In this document: positions 1-8,761 of the stretch, one piece after another | How positions within the stretch are numbered: the stretch's first letter is position 1 | Layout: each line of letters begins with the position of its first letter | Source: G965197005 sp965197005 | GTDB taxonomy: Bacteria; Pseudomonadota; Gammaproteobacteria; Pseudomonadales; Oceanobacteraceae | Length of the DNA stretch: 64,000 nt | Direction: 5' to 3' | NCBI GenBank assembly: GCA_965197005.1 | Contig: OZ239982.1 | Coordinates: 1,984,001-2,048,000, forward strand | Made by a program: the position numbers and the translations under genes | The notes under the pieces: generated by a model | The model's database searches: none | What the model was told of the DNA's origin: nothing | What the model saw: the letters and a program-made list of their open reading frames with translations, nothing else

Positions 1-320
1 TACTTGCCAGCGTTGGGGCAATCGCTCCTTTTGTTGGTTTATTTGGAACCGTTTGGGGCATTATGAATGCCTTTATTGGTATTGCCAAAAGCCAAACCAC
101 AAACCTTGCAGTGGTAGCTCCAGGTATTGCCGAGGCGTTACTGGCAACGGCAATGGGACTATTAGCCGCCATTCCTGCGGTGCTTATGTATAATTACTTT
201 AGCCGTAAAATTGCTGACTATAAAGCTGGGTTAGGCGATATTAATGCGGCTATTTTGGTGTTATTAAGCCGTGATTTAGCCGCTTATCAGGATATTGAGG
301 AAGCACAAAATGACGTTTAA
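1..320 (+). CDS. exbB: ExbB, proton channel subunit of TonB energising complex (5' truncated)
   Basis: The gene enters from the left edge; the frame is open from base 3. The visible part, about 105 residues, is the C-terminal half of an ExbB/TolQ/MotA-family inner-membrane protein. It reads GAIAPFVGLFGTVWGIMNAF and continues with two hydrophobic segments around residues 5-25 and 35-60 of the fragment; this is the highly conserved TM2-TM3 region of ExbB. ExbB forms the proton-conducting pentamer that works with ExbD to drive TonB. Its stop codon overlaps the start of exbD by 11 bases, so the two are translationally coupled. ExbB rather than TolQ is preferred because exbD and a tonB gene follow directly and no tolA is present. 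The family call is certain and the subtype very likely. Confidence 0.93.
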   Translation, partial: LASVGAIAPFVGLFGTVWGIMNAFIGIAKSQTTNLAVVAPGIAEALLATAMGLLAAIPAVLMYNYFSRKIADYKAGLGDINAAILVLLSRDLAAYQDIEEAQNDV

Positions 321-729
321 TTTGCAAGAACAAGATGAAGACGAGCTGGCATTAGAAGCCAACATTAATGTTACCCCCTTTATTGATGTTATTTTAGTAT
401 TATTAATTATTTTTATGGTAGCAGCACCATTGGCAACCGTGAACGTGCCTGTTAATCTGCCCACCTCTAATGCCAAACCTGCACAAAAGCCTGACAAACC
501 CTTTTATTTAAGCATTAAAGCGGATTTAAGCATACGCATTAATGAACAACCTGCAATCGGTATTAAGCAATTAGCCGATGCCTTAAACGTTCATTTAAAA
601 GATAAACAGCAGGTTATCTTTTTGCGTGCTGATAAAACCCTAAGCTATGAACAACTGATGCAAATTATGAATGTGCTCTCTAAAGCAGGTTATGGCAAGG
701 TGGCACTGGTGGGGCTGGAAAAGAGATAA
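310..729 (+). CDS. exbD: ExbD, biopolymer transport protein
   Basis: Inner-membrane partner of ExbB that couples proton flow to TonB. The start at 310 is preferred over the upstream in-frame ATG at 295, because GAGGA lies about 7 bases before 310. The protein is about 139 aa, normal for the family. It has a cytosolic N terminus rich in acidic residues, one transmembrane helix at about residues 20-42 containing the family motif NVTPFIDVILVLLIIFMV with the functional aspartate, and a periplasmic domain that ends in GYGKVALVG, typical of ExbD. It overlaps exbB and is followed 6 bases later by tonB, so the three form one operon. Confidence 0.95.
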   Translation: MTFNLQEQDEDELALEANINVTPFIDVILVLLIIFMVAAPLATVNVPVNLPTSNAKPAQKPDKPFYLSIKADLSIRINEQPAIGIKQLADALNVHLKDKQQVIFLRADKTLSYEQLMQIMNVLSKAGYGKVALVGLEKR

Positions 730-735
730 ATATCT

Positions 736-1530
736 ATGATTAGCCCCTTAGCCATGCAACGCCCTGAGACCGCCCCCCCTAAGTTTAAGCTAAGTGGTGT
801 TAGTATTGGGATTGGCTTAAGTTTATTGCTGCATTGTAGCCTGTTTACACTGTACTACTTAAAACCCAATAGCATCAGCATAAGTCAGCCAGCAGCAGCT
901 CCTATGGCGGTGTTATTAAACATGCCTTTTGCCTCACCTAAAATGAGCCAAACTCAAGCCAGCCATAAAGCACAGGCGCAAATAAGGCAAAAAGCAGGTG
1001 CTAAAGCGCAGCCTAAAGAAAAACAAACCCCGCTAAAAAAAACACGACAACAAACAACAACCAGCAGCACCATTGCCTTGCCTAAAAAAACCAAGAAAAA
1101 AACCAAAACAACGGTAAAAAAACAAGGCAATGCCAGCAGCACCGTTGTACAAGATGCAAAAGCACCAGCCGCGATTTTGACCCCTAAACGTGCGAAGCAA
1201 TTAAGTGCGCCTAATCGTGGACGTATGAGCCGTCAAACCATGCAGGCTCGCATGAGTTGGGTGCAGCTGTTGTTTGCTCATATTGACCAATTTAAACAGT
1301 ACCCACGCAAAGCCAAACGCTTAGGCATACAGGGCACGCCCAAAGTAGAGCTCACAATGAACCGTCAAGGTCAGGTTTTAGCACTCAAACTGCTACAATC
1401 AAGCGGCAATCAAGACTTAGATAAAGAAGCCCTTGCTATGATAAAGCGTGCTCAACCCTTACCCAAACCACCGGCAAAGGTAAAAGGTGCAACCTTGGTA
1501 TTAAAAGTACCGCTGCTATTTCATCTTTAG
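736..1530 (+). CDS. tonB: TonB, energy transducer
   Basis: Third gene of the exbB-exbD-tonB unit, 264 aa. It has one N-terminal membrane anchor (about residues 22-42), a long Lys/Gln/Thr/Ala-rich periplasmic linker (about 70-150) and a C-terminal TonB domain (about 175-264). Recognisable C-terminal features are the YPR motif in FKQYPRKAKRLGIQG, followed by VLKLLQSSGNQDLDKEAL and a proline-rich PLPKPP segment. TonB spans the periplasm and transmits energy to outer-membrane TonB-dependent receptors. The linker is lysine-rich rather than the usual Pro-Glu/Pro-Lys repeat. A second, unrelated-context TonB-domain protein is encoded at 32202-33056. Confidence 0.9.
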   Translation: MISPLAMQRPETAPPKFKLSGVSIGIGLSLLLHCSLFTLYYLKPNSISISQPAAAPMAVLLNMPFASPKMSQTQASHKAQAQIRQKAGAKAQPKEKQTPLKKTRQQTTTSSTIALPKKTKKKTKTTVKKQGNASSTVVQDAKAPAAILTPKRAKQLSAPNRGRMSRQTMQARMSWVQLLFAHIDQFKQYPRKAKRLGIQGTPKVELTMNRQGQVLALKLLQSSGNQDLDKEALAMIKRAQPLPKPPAKVKGATLVLKVPLLFHL

Positions 1531-1540
1531 CACTTTAGTC

Positions 1541-1656
1541 AGGGGTCAGAGGACAGAGGACAGAGGACTGAGGACTGAGGACTGAGGACTGAGGACTGAG
1601 GACAGAACCATGCTCCGCATGGGGCTGGGTAAAACCTCAGTCCTCAGTCCTCTGAA
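1541..1656. repeat. Heptamer repeats flanking a CATGC/GCATG palindrome
   Basis: Directly after tonB lie about eight heptamers (AGGACAG then AGGACTG), a palindrome core CCATGCTCCGCATGG at 1608-1622 followed by GGCTGGGT, then inverted heptamers (AGTCCTCAGTCCTCTG). The two heptamer blocks are complementary, so the whole piece can fold into a long stem with the palindrome at the tip. It sits between the convergent tonB gene and rRNA operon. The same composite recurs at 15154-15578, 25589-25915, 40600-40982 and 42592-42644. Confidence 0.85.
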
Positions 1657-1661
1657 AAAGC

Positions 1662-1692
1662 AAAAAAAACCCAGTACGATGACTGGGTTTTT
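1662..1692 (-). terminator. Rho-independent terminator of the rRNA operon
   Basis: On the minus strand an AACCCAGT / ACTGGGTT hairpin with a 6-base loop is followed by a run of eight T residues. It lies just downstream of the 5S gene and ends the rRNA transcript. The flanking heptamer hairpin lies beyond it. Confidence 0.85.
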
Positions 1693-1702
1693 GGGTTTAA
1701 GA

Positions 1703-1819
1703 GCTTGACGATGACCTACTCTCACATGGGGAAACCCCACACTACCATCGGCGATACAACGTTTCACTTCTGAGTTCGGCATGGGGTCAGGTGGTTCCGT
1801 TGCTCTATGGTCGTCAAGC
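1703..1819 (-). rRNA. rrf: 5S ribosomal RNA
   Basis: About 117 bases matching the reverse complement of bacterial 5S rRNA. The conserved stretches for ACTATCGGC-type loop regions (plus-strand ACACTACCATCGGCG) and CTGAGTTCGGCATGGGG are clear, and the ends GCTTGACGA / TCGTCAAGC pair to form helix I. It is the last gene of the operon, about 300 bases from the 23S 3' end. Confidence 0.95.
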
Positions 1820-1929
1820 AAACTGGTTTTTATACTTTGTTTTAATGCTCTTTTTGCTGCTTTTTAAAAATGAACAGAGTATAAAAATAAGGTTGGACAC
1901 ATGGGTTTATATTGAGATTCTCTTTGTTT

Positions 1930-2094
1930 TTTCTGCTTTCTGCTTTCTGCTTTCTGCTTTCTGCTTTCTGCTTTCTGCTTAAAAACCTTAGCGAACCGTC
2001 GATTGCGGTTGTTGTTTGTCTATAACTTTGTTTTCTTCAAAGTATTGATTGTTGACTTGTTTTACCCTTTTTCATCTTTCATCTTTCATCTTTC
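1930..2094. repeat. Heptamer microsatellites in the 23S-5S spacer
   Basis: The 300-base spacer between 23S and 5S holds two short tandem arrays with a 7-base period: TTTCTGC about seven times at 1930-1980, and TTTCATC about three times at 2070-2094. Both are inside the transcribed rRNA precursor. No tRNA or ORF with support is seen in the spacer. Confidence 0.8.
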
Positions 2095-2260
2095 TTTATT
2101 GATGATAGCTGAAGTTTGGGGTTATATGATCAAGCCTCACGGGCAATTAGTATCAGTTAGCTCAACGCCTCACAACGCTTACACACCTGACCTATCAACC
2201 AGTTAGTCTTACTGGGCCCTACAGGACTCTCTAGGAGTCAGTGAGATCTCATCTTGAAGG

Positions 2261-2294
<34 letters not shown>

Positions 2295-2353
2295 TGTCCG
2301 AACGTAGCTACCCGGCAATGCGTCTGGCGACACAACCGGAACACCAGTGGTTC

Positions 2354-2385
<32 letters not shown>

Positions 2386-2462
2386 TCTTCTCAAATCTCA
2401 TACGCCCACGGCAGATAGGGACCGAACTGTCTCACGACGTTCTAAACCCAGCTCGCGTACCA

Positions 2463-2495
<33 letters not shown>

Positions 2496-2497
2496 GG

Positions 2498-2540
<43 letters not shown>

Positions 2541-2569
2541 ACCGCCGTCGATGTGAACTCTTGGGCGGT

Positions 2570-2625
<56 letters not shown>

Positions 2626-2626
2626 A

Positions 2627-2668
<42 letters not shown>

Positions 2669-2746
2669 ATGTACGTCTCGCAGTTAAGCTGGCTTGTGCC
2701 ATTACACTAACCGTATGATGTCCGACCATACTTAGCCAACCTTCGT

Positions 2747-2789
<43 letters not shown>

Positions 2790-3051
2790 ACCCACCACAC
2801 AGTGTCCTCGATCTGGATTACAGATCTGAGTTAGAACCCCAAATCAATCAGGCTGGTATTTCAAGGACGACTCCACGCAAACTGGCGTCTGCGCTTCTAT
2901 GTCTCCCAGCTATCCTACACAAATTAATTCAAAGTTCACTGTGAAGCTGTAGTAAAGGTTCACGGGGTCTTTCCGTCTAGCCGCGGGAATGCTGCATCTT
3001 AACAGCAATTTCAATTTCACTGAGTCTTAGGTGGAGACAGTGTGGCCATCG

Positions 3052-3133
<82 letters not shown>

Positions 3134-3182
3134 TTGGGCTTCGATCAAGAGCTTCCCCAGCACCTAAATTTTCTGTTTCTCT

Positions 3183-3506
3183 AATGCCTTGCTTTCAATT
3201 AAATTTGTCTGTTATCCAACCTCTTTATTCCTCTTCTGGAATTTAGGGGCTGGGCAAGCCCAGACTTTCTTTAATTATTTGCATCATCTTAATGCTTTGC
3301 TTTCAATTAAATTTGTCTGTTATCCAACCTCTTTATTCCTCTTCTGGAATTTAGGGGCTGGGCAAGCCCAGACTTTCTTTAATTATTTGCATCATCTTAA
3401 TGCCTTGCTTTCAATTAAATTTGTCTGTTATCCAACCTCTTTATTCCTCTTCTGGAATTTAGGGGCTGGGCAAGCCCAGACTTTCTTTAATTCGTTGCAT
3501 TAGTGC
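3183..3506. repeat. Three tandem 108-bp repeats
   Basis: Units start at about 3183, 3291 and 3399, and are nearly identical. Each contains GGAATTTAGGGGCTGGGCAA followed by GCCCAGAC, a small hairpin. The third unit overlaps the last codons and stop of the GIY-YIG gene, so the array looks like repeated copying of that gene's 3' end plus downstream DNA. The unit length is a multiple of three, which makes a spurious plus-strand ORF. Confidence 0.92.
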
Positions 3507-3725
3507 TTGTTTTGTTTTTCCGTGTTGTTTGAGTCTTTGTTCTCGAATCCTAGCAGCTTTTTCTGTCAAATACGCTTCGTAATAGACGATGCGCCACTGT
3601 TGATTCTTGGTTGACTGGTTTTCTTGATTATTGTGCTCTCTAAGACGACGTCTTAGATTATTACTACTGCCTATATAAAATCGACTTTCATCATTTAAGG
3701 ATTGAATGCAGTAAACGTAGAACAT
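3459..3725 (-). CDS. Small GIY-YIG nuclease-family protein encoded inside the 23S rRNA gene
   Basis: About 88 aa from the ATG at 3725 (MFYVYCIQSLNDESRFYIGS). An in-frame upstream ATG at 3773 lies within an inverted-repeat sequence and is less likely. It is a single GIY-YIG domain of the UPF0213/YhbQ size class: the GIY-like strand is FYVYCI, the YIG strand is FYIGSS about ten residues later, and the catalytic-arginine helix is NLRRRLREHN. The C-terminal part KAARIREQRLKQHGKTKQAL is also typical of this class. Families of this size act on DNA; its substrate here is unknown. The ORF is read in the same direction as the rRNA and is flanked by inverted copies of GGAATTTAGGGGCTGGGCAA (about 3458-3480 and 3749-3771). 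Its location in an IVS suggests a role in spreading or maintaining the insert, which is inference. Confidence 0.8.
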   Translation of the reverse strand: MFYVYCIQSLNDESRFYIGSSNNLRRRLREHNNQENQSTKNQQWRIVYYEAYLTEKAARIREQRLKQHGKTKQALMQRIKESLGLPSP

Positions 3726-4534
3726 AATATATCTTTTAACCTTTTTGTGGCTTGCCCAGCCCCTAAATTCCATTTCTGAAATGCAGTTTCTGAACTTCCA
3801 CTTAATTCAAACAAAAAGAAAATACTTACAAGTAAAAAAATTTAGGTGCTGGGTAACCCCATCAATTAACCTTCAAGCACCGGGCAGGCGTCACACCCTA
3901 TACGTCCACTTTCGTGTTTGCAGAGTGCTGTGTTTTTAATAAACAGTCGCAGCCACCTGGTATCTTCGACTGGTCTCAGCTTACGCAGCAAGTGCTTCAC
4001 CAAAACCAGCGCACCTTCTCCCGAAGTTACGGTGCCATTTTGCCTAGTTCCTTCACCTAAGTTCTCTCAAGCGCCTTGGTATTCTCTACCTACCCACCTG
4101 TGTCGGTTTTGGGTACGGTCTCTTTGTATCTGATGCTTAGAGGATTTTCCTGGAAGCATGGCATCAACCACTTCGGACACCGTAGTGTCACCGTCATCAG
4201 TTCTCGGCCTTGTGATTCCGGATTTGCCTAAAATCACAGCCTACTACCTTAAACACGGACTACCATCGCCGTGCTGGCCTAGCCTTCTCCGTCTCCCCAT
4301 CGCAATACAAAAAGGTGCAGGAATATTAACCTGCTTCCCATCGACTACGCTTCTCAGCCTCGTCTTAGGGACCGACTCACCCTGCCCCGATTAACGTTGG
4401 ACAGGAACCCTTGGGTTTCCGGCGAGGGGGTTTTTCACCCCCTTTATCGTTACTCATGTCAGCATTCGCACTTCTGATACCTCCAGCCTGCTTCTCAGCT
4501 TGACCTTCAACGGCTTACAGAACGCTCCTCTACC

Positions 4535-5003
4535 GTTCAGAAGACTGAAGACAGTAGACTGATGACTGATTGCTTAACCCCAACTCTTGTGCAAGCCCGT
4601 TAACATTTTTGCTATGTCTTGGTATGTCTTACGCCAAGACTGCCATGTCTCGTTGCTAATGTAGCCAAGATCCAAACTGTATCTTGTCCACACTCGCATC
4701 TCATCGGCTGAACCTATCGCCATACTTAAGTAGCGTTTAAATTCGGCTTTGGATATGCGTTGCTTGCCATAGCCTTCCGCTATGTTTGCACAAATGCCTT
4801 TGCTGGCTCTGCGCATTTGATCTACTAACCCATTGAGTTGTTCGTTCTTAGGAAATCTTAAGCTTGTTGTATGTACTTCTAAAGAAATCGCATACGCTTT
4901 CTTAAACACTTCTAAGTCTTCAAAACTTTTTATTGAGTTAACTGGATTTTGCGTCCGTTGGTGTTTCATCTTTCTTCTGTCCTCTGTCTTCAGTCCTCTG
5001 AAC
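4535..5003 (-). other. 23S rRNA intervening sequence, helix 45 region, encoding an S23 protein
   Basis: A 469-base insertion between the conserved rRNA segments AGAACGCTCCTCTACC and CCGTAGCTTCGGTG. The ends are inverted repeats, GTTCAGAAGACTGAAGACAG and the reverse complement of GTTCAGAGGACTGAAGACAG. This stem is built of 7-base units closely related to the AGGACAG/AGGACTG arrays elsewhere in the window. The interior encodes one protein on the rRNA strand. Helix 45 is an established IVS site in 23S rRNA. Confidence 0.9.
4574..4969 (-). CDS. 23S rRNA intervening-sequence protein, four-helix bundle (S23 family)
   Basis: 131 aa, a close match to the four-helix-bundle family long known from 23S IVSs of Leptospira, Coxiella and others. 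Family landmarks are SFEDLEVFKKAYAISLEVH near the N terminus, LVDQMRRASKGICANIAEGY in the middle and the EFKRYLSMAIGSADEM segment. The cellular role of this family is not established; structures show a bundle that assembles into a pentamer with a basic surface. The ORF fills almost the whole IVS. Its translation signal appears to lie in the IVS stem: AGGA of a heptamer unit stands about ten bases before the ATG. Confidence 0.92.
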   Translation of the reverse strand: MKHQRTQNPVNSIKSFEDLEVFKKAYAISLEVHTTSLRFPKNEQLNGLVDQMRRASKGICANIAEGYGKQRISKAEFKRYLSMAIGSADEMRVWTRYSLDLGYISNETWQSWRKTYQDIAKMLTGLHKSWG

Positions 5004-5613
5004 CCGTAGCTTCGGTGTACAGTTTTAGCCCCGTTATATCTTCCGCGCAGGCCGACTCGACTAGTGAGCTATTACGCTTTCTTTAAAGGATGGCTGCTTC
5101 TAAGCCAACCTCCTAGCTGTCTGTGCCTTCCCACATCGTTTCCCACTTAACTGTAACTTTGGGACCTTAGCTGACGGTCTGGGTTGTTTCCCTTTCCACG
5201 ACGGACGTTAGCACCCGCCGTGTGTCTCCCGGATAGTACTCTGTGGTATTCGGAGTTTGCAAAGGGTTGGTAAGTCGGGATGACCCCCTAGCCTTAACAG
5301 TGCTCTACCCCCACAGGTATTCGTCCGAGGCGCTACCTAAATAGCTTTCGAGGAGAACCAGCTATCTCCGGGCTTGATTAGCCTTTCACTCCTATCCACA
5401 AGTCATCCCCTCATTTTTCAACATAAGTGGGTTCGGTCCTCCAGTTGATGTTACTCAACCTTCAACCTGCTCATGGATAGATCGCCCGGTTTCGGGTCTA
5501 ATGCTAGCGACTATTCGCGCAGTTAACACTCGGTTTCCCTACGGCTCCGCTATTCGCTTAACCTTGCCACTAACATTAAGTCGCTGACCCATTATACAAA
5601 AGGTACGCCATCA

Positions 5614-5815
5614 CCCAGCACCTAAACGGTCTGGTTTGCTTGTTCAATATGATTTTAAAAAAACATCTAAATATGATGAGTTTACGTTTTCTAAGAGCGT
5701 TTAGGTGCTGGGTAAACCCATTCCTTACTCTTTACTACTTATCATCTTTGAACTTTGTTTGCTTGTTTTCTTTAAGCAATGCACCATATAGTTACCAAAC
5801 TATTTAGGTGCTGGG
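5614..5815 (-). other. 23S rRNA intervening sequence, helix 25 region, non-coding
   Basis: An insertion of about 200 bases between the conserved segments CAAAAGGTACGCCATCA and CTCTGACTGCTTGTACG. It begins CCCAGCACCTAAACG (5614-5628), has an exact inverted partner CGTTTAGGTGCTGGG at 5698-5712, and ends with a second partner TTTAGGTGCTGGG at 5803-5815. Two alternative stems are therefore possible, and the insert may be a nested or tandem event. The stem sequence is the same as that of the helix-68 IVS. No ORF with support is present. Helix 25 is a classic IVS site. Confidence 0.85.
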
Positions 5816-6461
5816 CTCTGACTGCTTGTACGTACACGGTTTCAGGGTCTATTTCACTCCCCTCACAGGGGTTCTTTTCGCCTTTCCCTCACGGTACTGG
5901 TTCACTATCGGTCATCTGGGAGTATTTAGCCTTGGAGGATGGTCCCCCCATATTCAGTCAGGATTTCTCGTGTCCCGACCTACTCGTCTTCATTGTATTA
6001 TTCCTTTCGTGTACAAGACTTTCACTTTCTGCGGTTGCCCTTTCCAGAACATTCCACTAAAAATAATACAACTTAAGGGCTGCTCCCCGTTCGCTCGCCG
6101 CTACTTGGGGAATCTCGATTGATTTCTTTTCCTCGGGGTACTTAGATGTTTCAGTTCTCCCGGTTCGCTTCTTTTAGCTATGTATTCACTAAAAGATGAC
6201 CATTTATATGGTCGGGTTTCCCCATTCAGATATCTTCGGATCAAAGGTTGTTTGCCACCTCCCCGAAACTTTTCGCAGGCTACCACGTCTTTCATCGCCT
6301 CCAGATGCCAAGGCATCCACCGTGCACGCTTAATTGCTTGATCATATAACCCTAAACTTCCTCATCTACCACAAGTAAAGTAGATGAAAATTAACAGCTC
6401 AGGATAACCAAACAATCGCCGGTTCGCTTGAGAATCTCATTTTATATTCTCATGTGTCCAA

Positions 6462-6474
6462 ATTTTTAAAGAAC
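6462..6474 (-). promoter_or_regulatory. boxA-like antitermination site before 23S
   Basis: Minus-strand GTTCTTTAAAAATT in the tRNA-Ala to 23S spacer resembles the rRNA boxA (TGCTCTTTAACAA) bound by NusB-S10. A second copy lies in the 16S leader at 8608-8620. Confidence 0.55.
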
Positions 6475-6555
6475 GCTGATATTAAATCAGTATTAATAAT
6501 CTGACGATTACTGATACTGACTATGACGATTTTTTAAATTAAAGCCTAATTAAAA

Positions 6556-6631
6556 TGGTGGAGCTATGCGGGATCGAACCGCAGACCTCCTGCGTGCAAG
6601 GCAGGCGCTCTCCCAGCTGAGCTATAGCCCC
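6556..6631 (-). tRNA. alaT: tRNA-Ala (anticodon TGC)
   Basis: 76 bases including an encoded CCA. The acceptor GGGGCTA pairs with TAGCTCC (one G-T), and the D arm AGCTCAGCTGGGAGAGC, anticodon stem CCTGC-CTTGCAC-GCAGG and T arm GGTTCGATCC are all canonical. It is in the 16S-23S spacer downstream of tRNA-Ile. Confidence 0.97.
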
Positions 6632-6683
6632 ATTTTTAGCTTTTATTTACAATTTTAAGTAATGCTCGTTTGTTGTGCATAAT

Positions 6684-6760
<77 letters not shown>

Positions 6761-6889
6761 ATTTATATAACAATCTAACTTTAGTGAGCTATAAATCTAA
6801 TCTGAATTTTAGACCTAAAACTTAATTCGTACAGCCATCGGTTTAGACAATTTTGTGTGAGCACTTACATGCAATGTGCAAACTTCGTT

Positions 6890-8428
<1,539 letters not shown>

Positions 8429-8607
8429 TTATACTGTTGCTGATTTATCTTTCAATAATCCAGCTAATCATTTGCTCCAGAAAAACTCTTTTGACGAGTA
8501 TCTTTCTGTCGCTTTGTACATCAATTAACTTATTGCCAATTAACATACTTTTTGCTTGTGTTTTACAACACTACAGAAAGTACCCACACGAAATTATCTA
8601 AACCTGT

Positions 8608-8620
8608 TTTTTAAAGAACT
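8608..8620 (-). promoter_or_regulatory. boxA-like antitermination site in 16S leader
   Basis: Minus-strand GTTCTTTAAAAAACAG, about 180 bases before the mature 16S 5' end and just downstream of the second promoter. It matches the copy in the 16S-23S spacer. Confidence 0.55.
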
Positions 8621-8641
8621 CTTCCCCTAAAAGGGAGGCGT

Positions 8642-8669
8642 ATTGTATACGAGCTATTTGCTAAGTCAA
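8642..8669 (-). promoter_or_regulatory. rRNA promoter P2
   Basis: Minus strand: -35 TTGACT (8664-8669), 16-base spacer, -10 TACAAT (8642-8647), followed by a GC-rich ACGCCTCCC discriminator. It is the start-proximal member of a tandem pair. Confidence 0.82.
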
Positions 8670-8725
8670 GAAAATTATTTAACTTTTTTGCTTTGCTTAA
8701 TGCGCCTTCGTTAAGAGAGCGGCGC

Positions 8726-8753
8726 ATTATAGAGAGAATTACAGGTAGGTCAA
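8726..8753 (-). promoter_or_regulatory. rRNA promoter P1
   Basis: Minus strand: -35 TTGACC (8748-8753), 16-base spacer, perfect -10 TATAAT (8726-8731), with discriminator GCGCC directly after it. GC-rich discriminators of this kind make rRNA promoters sensitive to ppGpp/DksA. The promoter lies in the 330-base gap between the 16S gene and the tyrS stop codon. Confidence 0.85.
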
Positions 8754-8761
8754 CTAAAATT

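Larger units (their letters stand above)
3156..3853 (-). other. 23S rRNA intervening sequence, helix 68 region, encoding a GIY-YIG protein
   Basis: A 698-base insertion interrupts the 23S sequence between the segments TTCGATCAAGAGCTTC and TAACCCCATCAATTAACC. Its ends, CCCAGCACCTAAATTT and AAATTTAGGTGCTGGG, are perfect inverted repeats that would form the closing stem. It contains three 108-base tandem repeats (3183-3506) and a small GIY-YIG gene read on the rRNA strand. I see no group I or group II intron core. Insertion in the helix 68 loop is much less familiar than helices 25 and 45; the helix assignment is from memory of the E. coli sequence. Confidence 0.85.

Noticed and set aside
3189..3503. 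104-aa plus-strand ORF with three 36-residue repeats
   Set aside because: It is the antisense of the 108-bp tandem repeats in the 23S IVS; the open frame follows from the unit length being a multiple of three.
3156..3853. Group I intron with a homing endonuclease in 23S rRNA
   Set aside because: No P/Q/R/S core sequences are seen, the ends form a perfect closing stem, and the GIY-YIG protein is of the small stand-alone class. IVS fits better.
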